Shown piece after piece: positions 17,013 through 25,496 of a stretch of 64,000 nt of DNA. The stretch's first letter is position 1. Each line of letters begins with the position of its first letter. This stretch comes from CAZLBC01 sp964557575 (GTDB lineage: Bacteria > Planctomycetota > Phycisphaerae > SM23-33): contig CAZLBC010000005.1 in the NCBI GenBank assembly GCA_964557575.1, positions 53,520 to 117,519 of the forward strand. The letters run 5' to 3'. A program made the position numbers and the translations under genes. The notes beneath the pieces were generated by a model. The model worked only from the letters and a program-made list of their open reading frames with translations. It had not been told where the DNA came from and ran no database searches.

Positions 17013-17462
17013 CTACGGCGCTTCCGCGCCGCCGCCGGCCTCCGCATCCGGCTGCTGTTGCTGCTGCCGGGCGAAGCCGAGGAACCCCATGCGGAGTTCG
17101 TGGAGGGCCTGCTCGAGCATCTTCTGCTCGTTCCCGTCGAGGTTTCCCTTCGTCTTCTCCGCGAGGACGCCGAGCATGTCGATGTGAAACTTCGCCAGGT
17201 TCAGGTCGATCACCCGCTTGCCGGTGTTCGGGTCCTCGATGCCGCCCATGGCCATCAGGGCCTGCATCATCAGGGAATTCACGAGGGTGGGAAACCCGGC
17301 CTCGGGAAGCTCGCCGGCGCCCGGTTCCCGGCCCGCGGGTTTCTCTTCCGCGGACCCCTCGGCCAGCCGCTCCTTCTCGGCCTTCGCCTGGGCCTTCCAG
17401 TCCTCGTCGACGTGAATTGTCGGCTCTTCGGCCGCGCCGTTGTTGTTTTCTTCTTCTGCCAT
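17013..17462 (-). CDS. DUF1844 domain protein
   Basis: A 149-residue soluble protein. An acidic, low-complexity N-terminus (about 50 residues) precedes the DUF1844 core: FPTLVNSLMMQALMAMGGIE, then LNLAKFHIDMLGVLAEKTKG and LEQALHELRMGFL. It ends in a Q-rich, A/G-rich tail. The function of the family is unknown. It is common in Planctomycetes, Acidobacteria and relatives. GAGGAACGAGGAACG before ATG 17462 is a strong ribosome site and decides the start. The stop is 8 bases before the trpA start. Confidence 0.85.
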   Translation of the reverse strand: MAEEENNNGAAEEPTIHVDEDWKAQAKAEKERLAEGSAEEKPAGREPGAGELPEAGFPTLVNSLMMQALMAMGGIEDPNTGKRVIDLNLAKFHIDMLGVLAEKTKGNLDGNEQKMLEQALHELRMGFLGFARQQQQQPDAEAGGGAEAP

Positions 17463-17529
17463 CGTTCCTCGTTCCTCGAAAAAGACGGTGTCACTCGACG
17501 CCGTCAGGACAGTAGCCTGCGGGACCGGC

Positions 17530-18588
17530 CTATGACAAGTCCCGGTTGATGATATCGGGCCCGGTGCGCGCGGAGTGCCGCCCGTCCCACCGGTGCTGTT
17601 CGATCGTCTCGACGATCCGGTTCGCCAACTGCACCGCCGCAAGGCCGTCGGCGGCCGAACAGGGCGGCGCCATCCCCTCCGCGACCACCTTCCGGAAGTC
17701 GGCCGCCTGCATCGTCAGGGGATCGGCCGCGTCGCCGGGCTGGAGCTGCTCGACCGCCAGCAGGTCGGTGTAGTCGACGCTCGCGGCCAGCTCGGCGATG
17801 TCTTCGACCGCCATTGCGCGGGCCATGTTGATCAAGTCCAGGTTCTTCTTCTTCTCGATGACGATCCCGACCTTTTGGCCGAAATCGACCGAGAGGTAGT
17901 GGGTCTCCGAAAAAATCCGCATCTTCCGCTCGGTCTTGATCGCGAGCCGGCTGGCGGTGATGTTCGCCACGCACCCGTTTTCGAACGCCAGGCGGGCGTT
18001 GCAGATATCCTCGGTATCACCGATGACGCAGACCCCGATCGCGCGGACATCCTCGACCGCCGCCGTCCCCGCGTACATCAGCACCAGGTCCAGGTCGTGG
18101 ATCATCATGTCCATCACCACCCCCACGTCGGCCGACCGGAAGGTATACGGACTGATCCGGTGGGCCTCGATGAACTTGGGGTGTATCTCATACCGGCCGA
18201 TGGCCAGGCTCGCGGGGTTGTAGCGCTCGGTGTGCCCGATCTGGATCGCCGCCCCCTTCTCGCGGGCGGCCGCGGCGAAGGCCTCTCCCGCCGCGACATC
18301 GGCGGTGAATGGTTTCTCGATGAGCACCGGCTTGCCGCGCTCGATGAACGGCGCCGCCGCCGCGAGGTGGCTGGAGGTGGGCGTGGCGATGATCCCGCAG
18401 TCGGCCAGATCCGCGGCGGCCGCGCTGTCGGTGACCGCCCGGCAACCCCGCCGGCGGGCAAGGGCGTCGGCGGCGGCCGGATCGGTGTCCGCGACGCAGA
18501 CCAGCTCGGCGCCGTCCATCCCGGCGATGGTCCGCGCGTGGTGTTTTCCCATCTTGCCCGCGCCGATAACCGCTACCGTCCAGTTCAC
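17530..18588 (-). CDS. Gfo/Idh/MocA family NAD(P)-dependent oxidoreductase
   Basis: A 352-residue dehydrogenase. The N-terminal Rossmann motif is VAVIGAGKMGKHHARTI (5-21). The family's E-K-P signature is in PVLIEKPFT, and IGHTERYNPA is the substrate-side block. It starts at GTG 18588, four bases after the lpxA-like stop, so it is coupled to the lipid A genes. In Acidithiobacillus and Leptospira a family member (GnnA) oxidises UDP-GlcNAc at C3 on the way to diamino-sugar lipid A and sits next to lpxA. A similar role here is inferred from position only, since the matching aminotransferase (GnnB) is not seen. Confidence 0.88.
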   Translation of the reverse strand: MNWTVAVIGAGKMGKHHARTIAGMDGAELVCVADTDPAAADALARRRGCRAVTDSAAAADLADCGIIATPTSSHLAAAAPFIERGKPVLIEKPFTADVAAGEAFAAAAREKGAAIQIGHTERYNPASLAIGRYEIHPKFIEAHRISPYTFRSADVGVVMDMMIHDLDLVLMYAGTAAVEDVRAIGVCVIGDTEDICNARLAFENGCVANITASRLAIKTERKMRIFSETHYLSVDFGQKVGIVIEKKKNLDLINMARAMAVEDIAELAASVDYTDLLAVEQLQPGDAADPLTMQAADFRKVVAEGMAPPCSAADGLAAVQLANRIVETIEQHRWDGRHSARTGPDIINRDLS

Positions 18589-18592
18589 CCCG

Positions 18593-19483
18593 TTACTCCC
18601 TGCTTATGGTGCGTTCTATCTCCGCCAGTTTTTCCGGCGGCAGCCACTGCCGCGACTCCGGGGGCACCTTTCCCCGGAGCGTCTCGCGGATCCTCCCGAA
18701 CTTGCCCCGGAGGCTCGCCTGGCAGAACTCGCACAGCATCGCCGCCGCTCCCTCGACCCCGAGGTTCAGCAGTTGCTCGATCTTCGTCTGAAGGGCCGTT
18801 TCGTCCGTGAAGAGCTCGTTGAGCGTCCGGCGGAGCTCGGCCTCCTCGGCTTCCGATCCGAGTCCCGCGGCCGCGATGCCCTCCTCGTGCACGCCCCGCA
18901 CCGAGGGGGGCGACCACCCGTAGTCCTCGCTGAAAAAGAGCGTGTAGGGCGGGACGTCCCGGCGGACGGGGGTCCGCGGCCCGACCCGGGCGCGGGTGCC
19001 GATCGTGACGAAATGGTGGACCCCCGACAGGTCCTCCAGGATCGCGCCCTCCTGGACCCGGATGTGCCCGGCGAGCTGGATGCAGCGACCGAGGTGCACC
19101 CGGTCGTCGACGAAACAGTCGTGGGCGACGTGGGCCCCCTCCAGGATCGTGTTCCGGTCTCCCACCCGCGTCAGGCCGCCGCCGCTCTCGGTGCCGATGT
19201 GCATGGTGACGTTGCGCCCGATGCGGTTCTCGTGGCCCACGAGGAGTATCGTGTCCGATCCCTTGTACTTCAGGTCCTGGGGGATGGCCCCGAGGACGCA
19301 CCCGTCGCCGATGACGTTGCCCGAGCCGATCTTGGTGGCGTTCAGGACGGTCACGTGCCGCCCGAGCACGGTGCCGGGGCCCACCGTGACCCGCGGCCCG
19401 ATCACGCAGAAGTCGCCGACCCGGGCATCGGGCGCGATGACGGCGGAGGGATCGATCTCGGCAATAACCCTGACCGCGGGCAC
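18593..19483 (-). CDS. lpxA: UDP-N-acetylglucosamine O-acyltransferase (LpxA), catalytic type
   Basis: LpxA transfers a 3-hydroxyacyl chain from ACP to UDP-GlcNAc, the first step of lipid A. This 296-residue protein has the left-handed beta-helix hexapeptide repeats and the LpxA marker IPQDLKYKG (about 67-75). The catalytic histidine region GAHVAHDC (about 115-122) is intact, as are the later AGH and GVHHF histidines. The C-terminal part is longer than and unlike the E. coli one: from about residue 190 it is a charged helical region with CEFC. GTG 19483 follows the upstream gene's stop by three bases. Confidence 0.88.
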   Translation of the reverse strand: MPAVRVIAEIDPSAVIAPDARVGDFCVIGPRVTVGPGTVLGRHVTVLNATKIGSGNVIGDGCVLGAIPQDLKYKGSDTILLVGHENRIGRNVTMHIGTESGGGLTRVGDRNTILEGAHVAHDCFVDDRVHLGRCIQLAGHIRVQEGAILEDLSGVHHFVTIGTRARVGPRTPVRRDVPPYTLFFSEDYGWSPPSVRGVHEEGIAAAGLGSEAEEAELRRTLNELFTDETALQTKIEQLLNLGVEGAAAMLCEFCQASLRGKFGRIRETLRGKVPPESRQWLPPEKLAEIERTISRE

Positions 19484-19486
19484 GGC

Positions 19487-20245
19487 TCAGGACTCCTCTC
19501 CCGCGCCGCCGGAAAGGGACTTGACCAGCGACGCGACGTAGTGGTTGAGGCCCCGGGCCTTCCGCATCCGCGCGAGGACATCCGGGTTCAGGGCGCTCTT
19601 GCCGTTGAACAACTCGCGAAACGCCTGCTTGATCTCGCGGATATCGTCCTCGCCGAACCCGCAGGCCTTGAGGTTGTGGCTGTTGGCTCCCCGGACGCGG
19701 TAGGGAGACCCCTGCAGCATGGCGAACGGCGGGGCGTCGACGTTCACGTGGGTGTAGCCGGCGGTGAAGCTGTAGGCCCCGAGCCTGATCCCGGCGTCGA
19801 TGAAGCTGAACGCGCTGGTCCTGACGTAGTCTTCGATCTCGCTGCCGGGGCCGATGTGCGTGGTGTTGGCGAAGATCCCGTGGTCGCCGATGCTCGCCCC
19901 CGCCCCCACCTGGCAGGCGATCATGATCAGGTTGTCGCGGCCGACGGTGGTCGGATTCGCCGGCGTCCCGGCGTAGATCGTCACGTGCTCCCGGATCGCG
20001 TTGGCGTTGCCGATCACGCAGACGCCCTCGTCGCCGGCGGCAAACGACGTGCCGACCACGGCCGCGGGGAAAAACCGGTTCTGCTCGCCGGCGATGGTGT
20101 TGCCGACGATCGTCACGTTGTTGTCGAGGCGGCAGCCGGGGCCGATCTTGACCCCGGGACCGATGTAGCAGAAGGGACCGATGGTCACGTCGCCGGCGAT
20201 GTCGGCGGCCGGATCGACGATTGCTTTTTCCGATATCTGCGGCAT
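19487..20245 (-). CDS. LpxA-like acyltransferase homologue lacking the active-site histidines
   Basis: A 252-residue hexapeptide-repeat protein closely related in layout to LpxA (usual length about 260). The N-terminal coils and a C-terminal helical part resemble the family. However, where LpxA has A-H-I-A-H-D-C, this protein reads ACQVGAGAS (about 109-117), so both active-site histidines are replaced, and the later histidines of the GH and VHQF blocks are lost too. It may be a different acyl- or acetyltransferase, a structural partner of the next gene's LpxA, or inactive. It sits between lpxC/fabZ and lpxA in the operon. Confidence 0.8.
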   Translation of the reverse strand: MPQISEKAIVDPAADIAGDVTIGPFCYIGPGVKIGPGCRLDNNVTIVGNTIAGEQNRFFPAAVVGTSFAAGDEGVCVIGNANAIREHVTIYAGTPANPTTVGRDNLIMIACQVGAGASIGDHGIFANTTHIGPGSEIEDYVRTSAFSFIDAGIRLGAYSFTAGYTHVNVDAPPFAMLQGSPYRVRGANSHNLKACGFGEDDIREIKQAFRELFNGKSALNPDVLARMRKARGLNHYVASLVKSLSGGAGEES

Positions 20246-20282
20246 ACACTACCCTCGAAATATGGTTCCGGCGGCCTCCGGG

Positions 20283-21590
20283 CTACGCGCTCTCCGAATC
20301 GACCAGCATAAACTTGATTTCCGCCTCGGCCGCCACCTCGTCGCCCACCCGCGCCGTGCAGCGGCTGTGGCCGGTGCGGGCCCGGGCACGGATCGCCTCG
20401 GATTCGAGGATGAGCTGATCCCCGGGGCGGACCGGCCGCCGGAGCTTGACCCGGTCCATGCTCAGCAGCACGGCCGTCTTGCCGGTGTGCTCCATGCGGC
20501 TGGAAAAGAGGATCCCCGAGAGCTGGGCCATCGCCTCGACGATCATCACGCCGGGCATCAGGGGCAGGTGGGGATAGTGCCCCGTGAAAAAGGGCTCGTT
20601 GATGGTGACGTTCTTGATCCCCACGGCCCGTTTCTCGTCGATCGAGACGATGCGGTCGATCATCAGGAAGGGATACCGGTGGGGCAGCCGCCGCATGATC
20701 TTGCGCACGTCCATCACCGGCTCGCCGCCGCGCCCCTCCCCCGTCCGCGCGGCCGCGCGGGCCAGTTCGGCGACCAGTTTGTGGTTCAGCTCGTGGCCGC
20801 TCCGGGCGGCGACGATCCGTCCCGCGACCGGGCGGCCGAGGAGGGCGAGGTCGCCGGCGAGGTCGAGTATCTTGTGGCGCACGTGCTCGTCGGGAAAACG
20901 GAGTTCGTTTTCTATCGGCCCCGCGTCGGACATCACCAGCACGTCGGCATACCCCAGGTGCGTTCCCAGCCCCATGGAGCGGAACTCCTGGGCCTCGCTC
21001 TCCAGCAGGAAGGTCCGGGCCGGGGCGATCTGAGAGGCGAAGTCGTCCCGGCCGAAGACGAACGACAGGAGTTGCCGGCCGATGCTCGGCGTCTCGTACT
21101 CCAGCTCGTAGACGATCTCCAGGCGGTCGCGCGCGCCCGGCAGGGCCGCAATGGACTGGTTGCCCTCGGCGACAAAGATGGGCTCCTCGATCACGAAGAG
21201 GTCCCGGTCGAGGTCCTGGTCCTGGATGCCGGCCTCCTCGAGCAGCTTCACGAAAGGCAGCGCCGAGCCGTCGACGCCGGCCGCCTCATCGGCGTCCAGC
21301 TCGACGCGGAGGTTGTCCAGCCCGAGCCCCCACGCCGCCGCCAGTACGTGCTCGACGGTATCCACGAAGACGTTGCCCTTCGCGAGGCTGGAAGTGCGGC
21401 GGGGCCGGCTGACGATGTTATCCGGCACGGCGGAAATCTCAACCGGGGACAGCGAGTCGGTCCGCACAAAGACCAGGCCGGTGTCCTCCGGCGCGGGGCA
21501 GAACCGCATACGGCACTGCTCGCCGCTGAACAATCCCGCGCCGTCGATCTCCACCGGCCGGGCCGTGGTTCTCTGTTTCTGCGCCATCAT
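20283..21590 (-). CDS. lpxC/fabZ: Bifunctional LpxC deacetylase / FabZ dehydratase
   Basis: A 435-residue fusion. Residues about 8-285 are LpxC, the zinc UDP-3-O-acyl-GlcNAc deacetylase: zinc ligands H81 (TVEHVLAA), H239 and D243 (EHVRHKILDLAGDL), and catalytic H266 (GHELNH). Residues about 290-430 are FabZ, which dehydrates 3-hydroxyacyl-ACP: LPHRYPFLMIDRI, catalytic H338 in GHYPHLPLMPG, and E352 in VEAMAQ. Fusing these two competitors for 3-hydroxyacyl-ACP is known in Bacteroidetes and other lineages. The start overlaps the lpxD stop by four bases. Confidence 0.95.
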   Translation of the reverse strand: MMAQKQRTTARPVEIDGAGLFSGEQCRMRFCPAPEDTGLVFVRTDSLSPVEISAVPDNIVSRPRRTSSLAKGNVFVDTVEHVLAAAWGLGLDNLRVELDADEAAGVDGSALPFVKLLEEAGIQDQDLDRDLFVIEEPIFVAEGNQSIAALPGARDRLEIVYELEYETPSIGRQLLSFVFGRDDFASQIAPARTFLLESEAQEFRSMGLGTHLGYADVLVMSDAGPIENELRFPDEHVRHKILDLAGDLALLGRPVAGRIVAARSGHELNHKLVAELARAAARTGEGRGGEPVMDVRKIMRRLPHRYPFLMIDRIVSIDEKRAVGIKNVTINEPFFTGHYPHLPLMPGVMIVEAMAQLSGILFSSRMEHTGKTAVLLSMDRVKLRRPVRPGDQLILESEAIRARARTGHSRCTARVGDEVAAEAEIKFMLVDSESA

Positions 21591-22654
21591 TGTTCCTCAC
21601 CTCCCGCCGGGACGGGCCCGCCGTCGCCGCCGGTATCCAGTGTCTTTTCCAGCCGCTTGACCCGCTTCAGCAATTCCGGGAGTTTCCCGAGGGCGCTGAG
21701 TTCCCGCATTTTCGTCCGCGCGTCCTTGGCCGGTATGCCGAAGAGGGTCTCGCCGGGACCGGCGGCGGCGGCCAGGCACGAGCAGGCCCCGATCCGCGTC
21801 CCGTCGCCGACGGCGATGTTGTCGCGGATCCCGACGTGGCCGCCGAGCACGACGAATTCGCCCAGTGCGGCGCTGCCGGCGACCCCCGCCAGGGCCGCCA
21901 GCAGGCTGCCCGGGCCGATCGTCACGTTGTGCGCGACCTGGACGAGGTTGTCCAGCTTCGCCCCCGCCCCGATGACGGTCGCGCCCCACTTGGCGCGGTC
22001 CACGCAGCAGCAGGCCCCCAGCTCGACGTCATCCTCGATGACGACGTTCCCGGCGTGGGGCACCTTCCGGTGCCGCCGGCCGTCGAAGACGTAGCCGAAG
22101 CCGTCGTGGCCGACGACGCTGTTGGGGCCGATCCTGACCCGCGCCCCGATCCGGCAGCCCCGCCGGACGACGGCGCCGGGCGCCAGGACGCAATCGGCGC
22201 CGATGGTCGTGCCCCGGCCGACGTACACGCCGTGACAGAGGACCGACCCCCGCCCGATCGAGACGGCGGCCTCCACGGTCGCGTGGGGACCGACGGCGAC
22301 GTGGGCGCCGATCTCGGTGGCCGCGTCGACGGCGGCCGTCGGGTGGACGCCGGGTTCGGGGATATCCTCGCCGGGTGCCATCGCGCCCAGGAGTCGCGCG
22401 ACCGCGAGCTGTACGTTCGCGACCCGGATCAGCGGCATCGGCGTCTCGATCGCGGCCTCTTCCGGGACGATCGCCGCGCCGGCCGAGGCCTCCCGGAGCC
22501 GGGCGAGGTTCTTCTCGTCGCCGGCGAAGGTAAGCAGGCCGGGCGCCGCCTCCGCGACGGCGGCCAGGCCCGTCAGCTCCACGGCGCCGTCTCCCTCGAG
22601 CCGGCCGCCGACAATGTCGGCGACCTCCGCGGTTATCAGGGGTGTCTCAAACAC
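21587..22654 (-). CDS. lpxD: UDP-3-O-acylglucosamine N-acyltransferase
   Basis: LpxD adds the second hydroxyacyl chain to UDP-3-O-acyl-GlcN in the cytoplasm. The 355-residue protein has the N-terminal uridine-binding domain (about 1-100, with LTGLAAVAEAAPGLLTFAGD). A long hexapeptide beta-helix follows, with the family blocks IGPNSVVGHDGFGY and LDNLVQVAHNVTIG; the last holds the catalytic His. The C-terminal helix is charged, as in homologues. It lies 28 bp after skp, the classic skp-lpxD order. Confidence 0.95.
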   Translation of the reverse strand: MFETPLITAEVADIVGGRLEGDGAVELTGLAAVAEAAPGLLTFAGDEKNLARLREASAGAAIVPEEAAIETPMPLIRVANVQLAVARLLGAMAPGEDIPEPGVHPTAAVDAATEIGAHVAVGPHATVEAAVSIGRGSVLCHGVYVGRGTTIGADCVLAPGAVVRRGCRIGARVRIGPNSVVGHDGFGYVFDGRRHRKVPHAGNVVIEDDVELGACCCVDRAKWGATVIGAGAKLDNLVQVAHNVTIGPGSLLAALAGVAGSAALGEFVVLGGHVGIRDNIAVGDGTRIGACSCLAAAAGPGETLFGIPAKDARTKMRELSALGKLPELLKRVKRLEKTLDTGGDGGPVPAGGEEQ

Positions 22655-22682
22655 GTTCGCTTCGCTCTCCGCCCGGCGGGCC

Positions 22683-23303
22683 TTATTCCTCGGCCACGAA
22701 CCGCTCGTTGACCCGGCGCAACACGTCGCCGGTGATATCGATGGTGTCGGCGTTGTACAGCACCTTGCGGTTCGTCAGTTGCGATATCAGCTCCTGGGAA
22801 TTCTTGGCCTGCAGGTCCCGGGGCTCAAGCTGCACCACGAGGCCGATGCCCTTCTTCCTGGCGACCGCGGCGATGGCGTCGGAGATCTCCTTGAACATCT
22901 CCTTGGTCAGACGGAGGTGGTCCCGCAGCAGCGACTGCTCCTGGATCTGGCTCCAGACCTGCAGCTCGACCTGCTGGCTCTGGGCCTTCTTGAGAACACC
23001 CTCGAAGGCCTCCCCGCCCTCCCGCAGGCCCTTGAGCTGCTGGCGGGTGGTCTCGAGGGCCTTCTTGCGGGACTCGATCTCGGCCTTGATCTTCCGCCGC
23101 CGCTCGTTCAGCTCGGCGTTGAGCTTGTCGGCCCGCTTGTAGTCGTCGAAGATCTTCGAGAGGTTGCAGACCGCCACCGCCCCGCCGCCCGCCGGCGCCC
23201 GCTGCGCCCGCGACGGCGGAGAGCAGACCAGCAGCAGCCCCGCCGCCGTCACGACCGCGGCCGCGATTACCATATACGTTGCTTTCGTACGTACTGTTCT
23301 CAT
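22683..23303 (-). CDS. OmpH/Skp-like periplasmic chaperone
   Basis: A 206-residue protein with an N-terminal signal segment (about 10-33) and a long coiled-coil region (about 55-145). It matches the OmpH/Skp family, whose trimers escort outer-membrane proteins to BamA. GKIF-like N-terminal block: VAVCNLSKIFDDYKRADKLN. It is longer than E. coli Skp (161). GAAGGACAGT precedes the ATG. It heads the lpxD-lpxC/fabZ-lpxA run. Unusually, bamA is not directly upstream: a plus-strand insert of about 5 kb intervenes. Confidence 0.88.
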   Translation of the reverse strand: MRTVRTKATYMVIAAAVVTAAGLLLVCSPPSRAQRAPAGGGAVAVCNLSKIFDDYKRADKLNAELNERRRKIKAEIESRKKALETTRQQLKGLREGGEAFEGVLKKAQSQQVELQVWSQIQEQSLLRDHLRLTKEMFKEISDAIAAVARKKGIGLVVQLEPRDLQAKNSQELISQLTNRKVLYNADTIDITGDVLRRVNERFVAEE

Positions 23304-23848
23304 ACTGTCCTTCCTCCGCGGCCGCCCCGCCGGGCGGCCCGTCTCTGTTGTCGTGGTTTTCGTTTGCCGGTGTTTCCGGCACGCATCCGTCCCGCATTAC
23401 CGGTTGCGAGTCCGACAGTGTAACCGTGCCGGCCGGTCTTATCAACAGCCGTTATGGTATTTACGGTGCGGGTTTTTGGAAAAGGCGGCACGCTTTGCTG
23501 AAAAAACGAAATGGCGCTGCGCGCCACGACCAGGCCGCCCGGTTAACGCCAAGGCAATAATTGCAATGATGGGAAATACCTCGCAGGCACCCCAGTCCCT
23601 TTAGTTCCCTTAGTTTTTTTTTATTTTTCATTTTTTCCTTGCCAACAACCAGGCTGCACACTATTATTGAATAGATTGCGGGAGGGGCGCAATGGCCTCT
23701 CCAGGTATGGATTGCCGTTGAAAACAGAATAGAATACATATGCTTGACGGCCGGTATTTTTTCGCCGGTATCTTTTGACCCTTTCCTTTCCTCTTCCTTT
23801 CCAAACCGTTATTATATTACATTATACTAATCATACGATTGAAAGGAA
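23304..23848. other. Divergent intergenic region between skp and the PilX-like genes
   Basis: 545 bp without a convincing gene. The stretch from about 23600 to 23660 is T-rich, unlike its GC-rich surroundings. It must hold the promoters for both the skp/lpx run and the plus-strand surface-protein genes. I see no clear promoter pair or RNA structure. Confidence 0.5.
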
Positions 23849-25207
23849 ATGGGCATGTATTCGTTTAACACCTGTCACACCCACCGGAAGGGGACTGCGC
23901 TCCTGCTTGCCATTATCGCGCTGGGCATCCTTGCGTCGTTCGCCCTCTCGATCTCCTACGTCTCCATGCAGGAGGTCAACAAGAGCATGAACTACCGGCA
24001 CAACGCCCAGGCCGTGCTGAACGCCCAGAGCGGCCTCGATTACATGATCTACACGCTGCAGAACTGCACCATAGCCCGCGCCGGCAACCAGCTCCGGCAG
24101 ATGGAGAACATCGCCACGGCGATAACCGATCGCGCCACCTGCACGGCTTCTTACGACGAATGGGGTGTCTATATATCCTCTTTCGATCAAACGTCCGGCG
24201 GAACGTTCGAGTGTGCATTGCTGAAAGATCCGGTGGAAAGCAAAAAATACAAGCTCTATGCCAAGGGTGAGTTCCAGGACGCGCCGCACATGGTCAGCGT
24301 CGACTGTTTTATACAGGCATCGACGCTGTTCGACTGCGCGGGCTTCGGCGATGCCGGGGTGGAACTCGACAGCGGGGCGGTGACCGACAGCTACGATTCC
24401 AGCCTCGGTACCTGGGCCAGCCAGGCGACGAACAGCCACGACGGCATATCCTACGCCCAGGCCGACGGCAGCCTCGGCAGCAACCAGGATATTCTCGTCG
24501 GCGGCGGCGCGGCGGTCTTCGGCAGCGCCACGCCCGGTCCCGAGGGGACGCTCACCAACAACGGCTACGTGGACGGCTCGACGAACAATTCCTCCAGTCT
24601 CAAAGAGCTTCCCCCCATCGAGATACCCGAACCGGAGTGGTATCACGGGACGGTGAAATACGAGGAAGATGATGTCACGATCAACCCGGGCGTACACCAC
24701 TACGATTCCTTTTACGCCGAAGAGTGCACGGTCACCATGATCGGGCCCTGCTCCCTCGTGGCCGATTCGTTCGAACTGGACGCCGACGTGCAACTCGTCA
24801 TAGACGATACGAACGGCCCGGTCAATATCTACGGCACCGGCTACTTCAACCTCGACCGGGAGACCGACCTCGGCAACCCGGACAACCCCTCCGGCCTGCG
24901 AATCTGGGTGACCACCGACACCGACGATGACAGGGTCATTTTCGACGCGGAGGCGAACACGTGGGCAACATTTTACGCCCCGAACGCGGACCTGAACCTC
25001 GACGCCGAGGGGGCCATCTTCGGCTCGGTCATCGGCCGGAGCATCTACATGGACCGCGGGTTCCGCCTCCACTACGACGAGGATCTGCTTAACAGCGGGA
25101 ACAACATCAACTTCGTCTTCGACCAGACCGGCTACGCCGAGTACCAGAACAAGTACTCGATGAATATGGTCTTCGGGTCCGATTACGGTAATATGGAAGA
25201 CGATTAG
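23849..25207 (+). CDS. PilX-like surface protein, paralogue 1
   Basis: A 452-residue protein. After a short basic N-terminus there is one hydrophobic helix (about 17-38, KGTALLLAIIALGILASFAL). It continues into YRHNAQAVLNAQSGLDYMIY, the pattern of PilX-type minor pilins (hydrophobic helix then a region ending in A-x-x-G-L). The C-terminal 150 residues (YGTGYFNLDRE to YDEDLL) contain a domain with FYAPNADLNLD and GSVIGRSIYMDRGFRLHYDE, typical of large PilX-like proteins (DUF7305-like). It is probably exported and attached to or part of the pilus tip. The function is not known. Confidence 0.75.
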   Translation: MGMYSFNTCHTHRKGTALLLAIIALGILASFALSISYVSMQEVNKSMNYRHNAQAVLNAQSGLDYMIYTLQNCTIARAGNQLRQMENIATAITDRATCTASYDEWGVYISSFDQTSGGTFECALLKDPVESKKYKLYAKGEFQDAPHMVSVDCFIQASTLFDCAGFGDAGVELDSGAVTDSYDSSLGTWASQATNSHDGISYAQADGSLGSNQDILVGGGAAVFGSATPGPEGTLTNNGYVDGSTNNSSSLKELPPIEIPEPEWYHGTVKYEEDDVTINPGVHHYDSFYAEECTVTMIGPCSLVADSFELDADVQLVIDDTNGPVNIYGTGYFNLDRETDLGNPDNPSGLRIWVTTDTDDDRVIFDAEANTWATFYAPNADLNLDAEGAIFGSVIGRSIYMDRGFRLHYDEDLLNSGNNINFVFDQTGYAEYQNKYSMNMVFGSDYGNMEDD

Positions 25208-25496
25208 AGGTCGATGCTCGCAGAAACATCTTCCCCGACCGTCCTAACGAGAGGGTTTTTCCGAGGTCGACAGGAAGAATGTAAACGTTTTGAATAAAGA
25301 TGTTTAAAAAAGAAGCTCCGGCAATATTCCTGCCGCAGGAGCATTGCCGGGAAAAGGACGCGGGTGTGTTGAACGCGCAAAAAAGGGGATTAAAGTGGTC
25401 TCTCTGTGCGCGCCGTTCCTATAATTAAAGTACACAAGGAGCGTTTGGCGCAATCACCGAGACGGATCCGTCCGAACCTGTGTCAGGAGAGAACTC

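Noticed and set aside
23461..23739. 92-residue minus-strand frame in the skp upstream gap
   Set aside because: No domain, no ribosome site, and it covers the AT-rich tract where promoters are expected.
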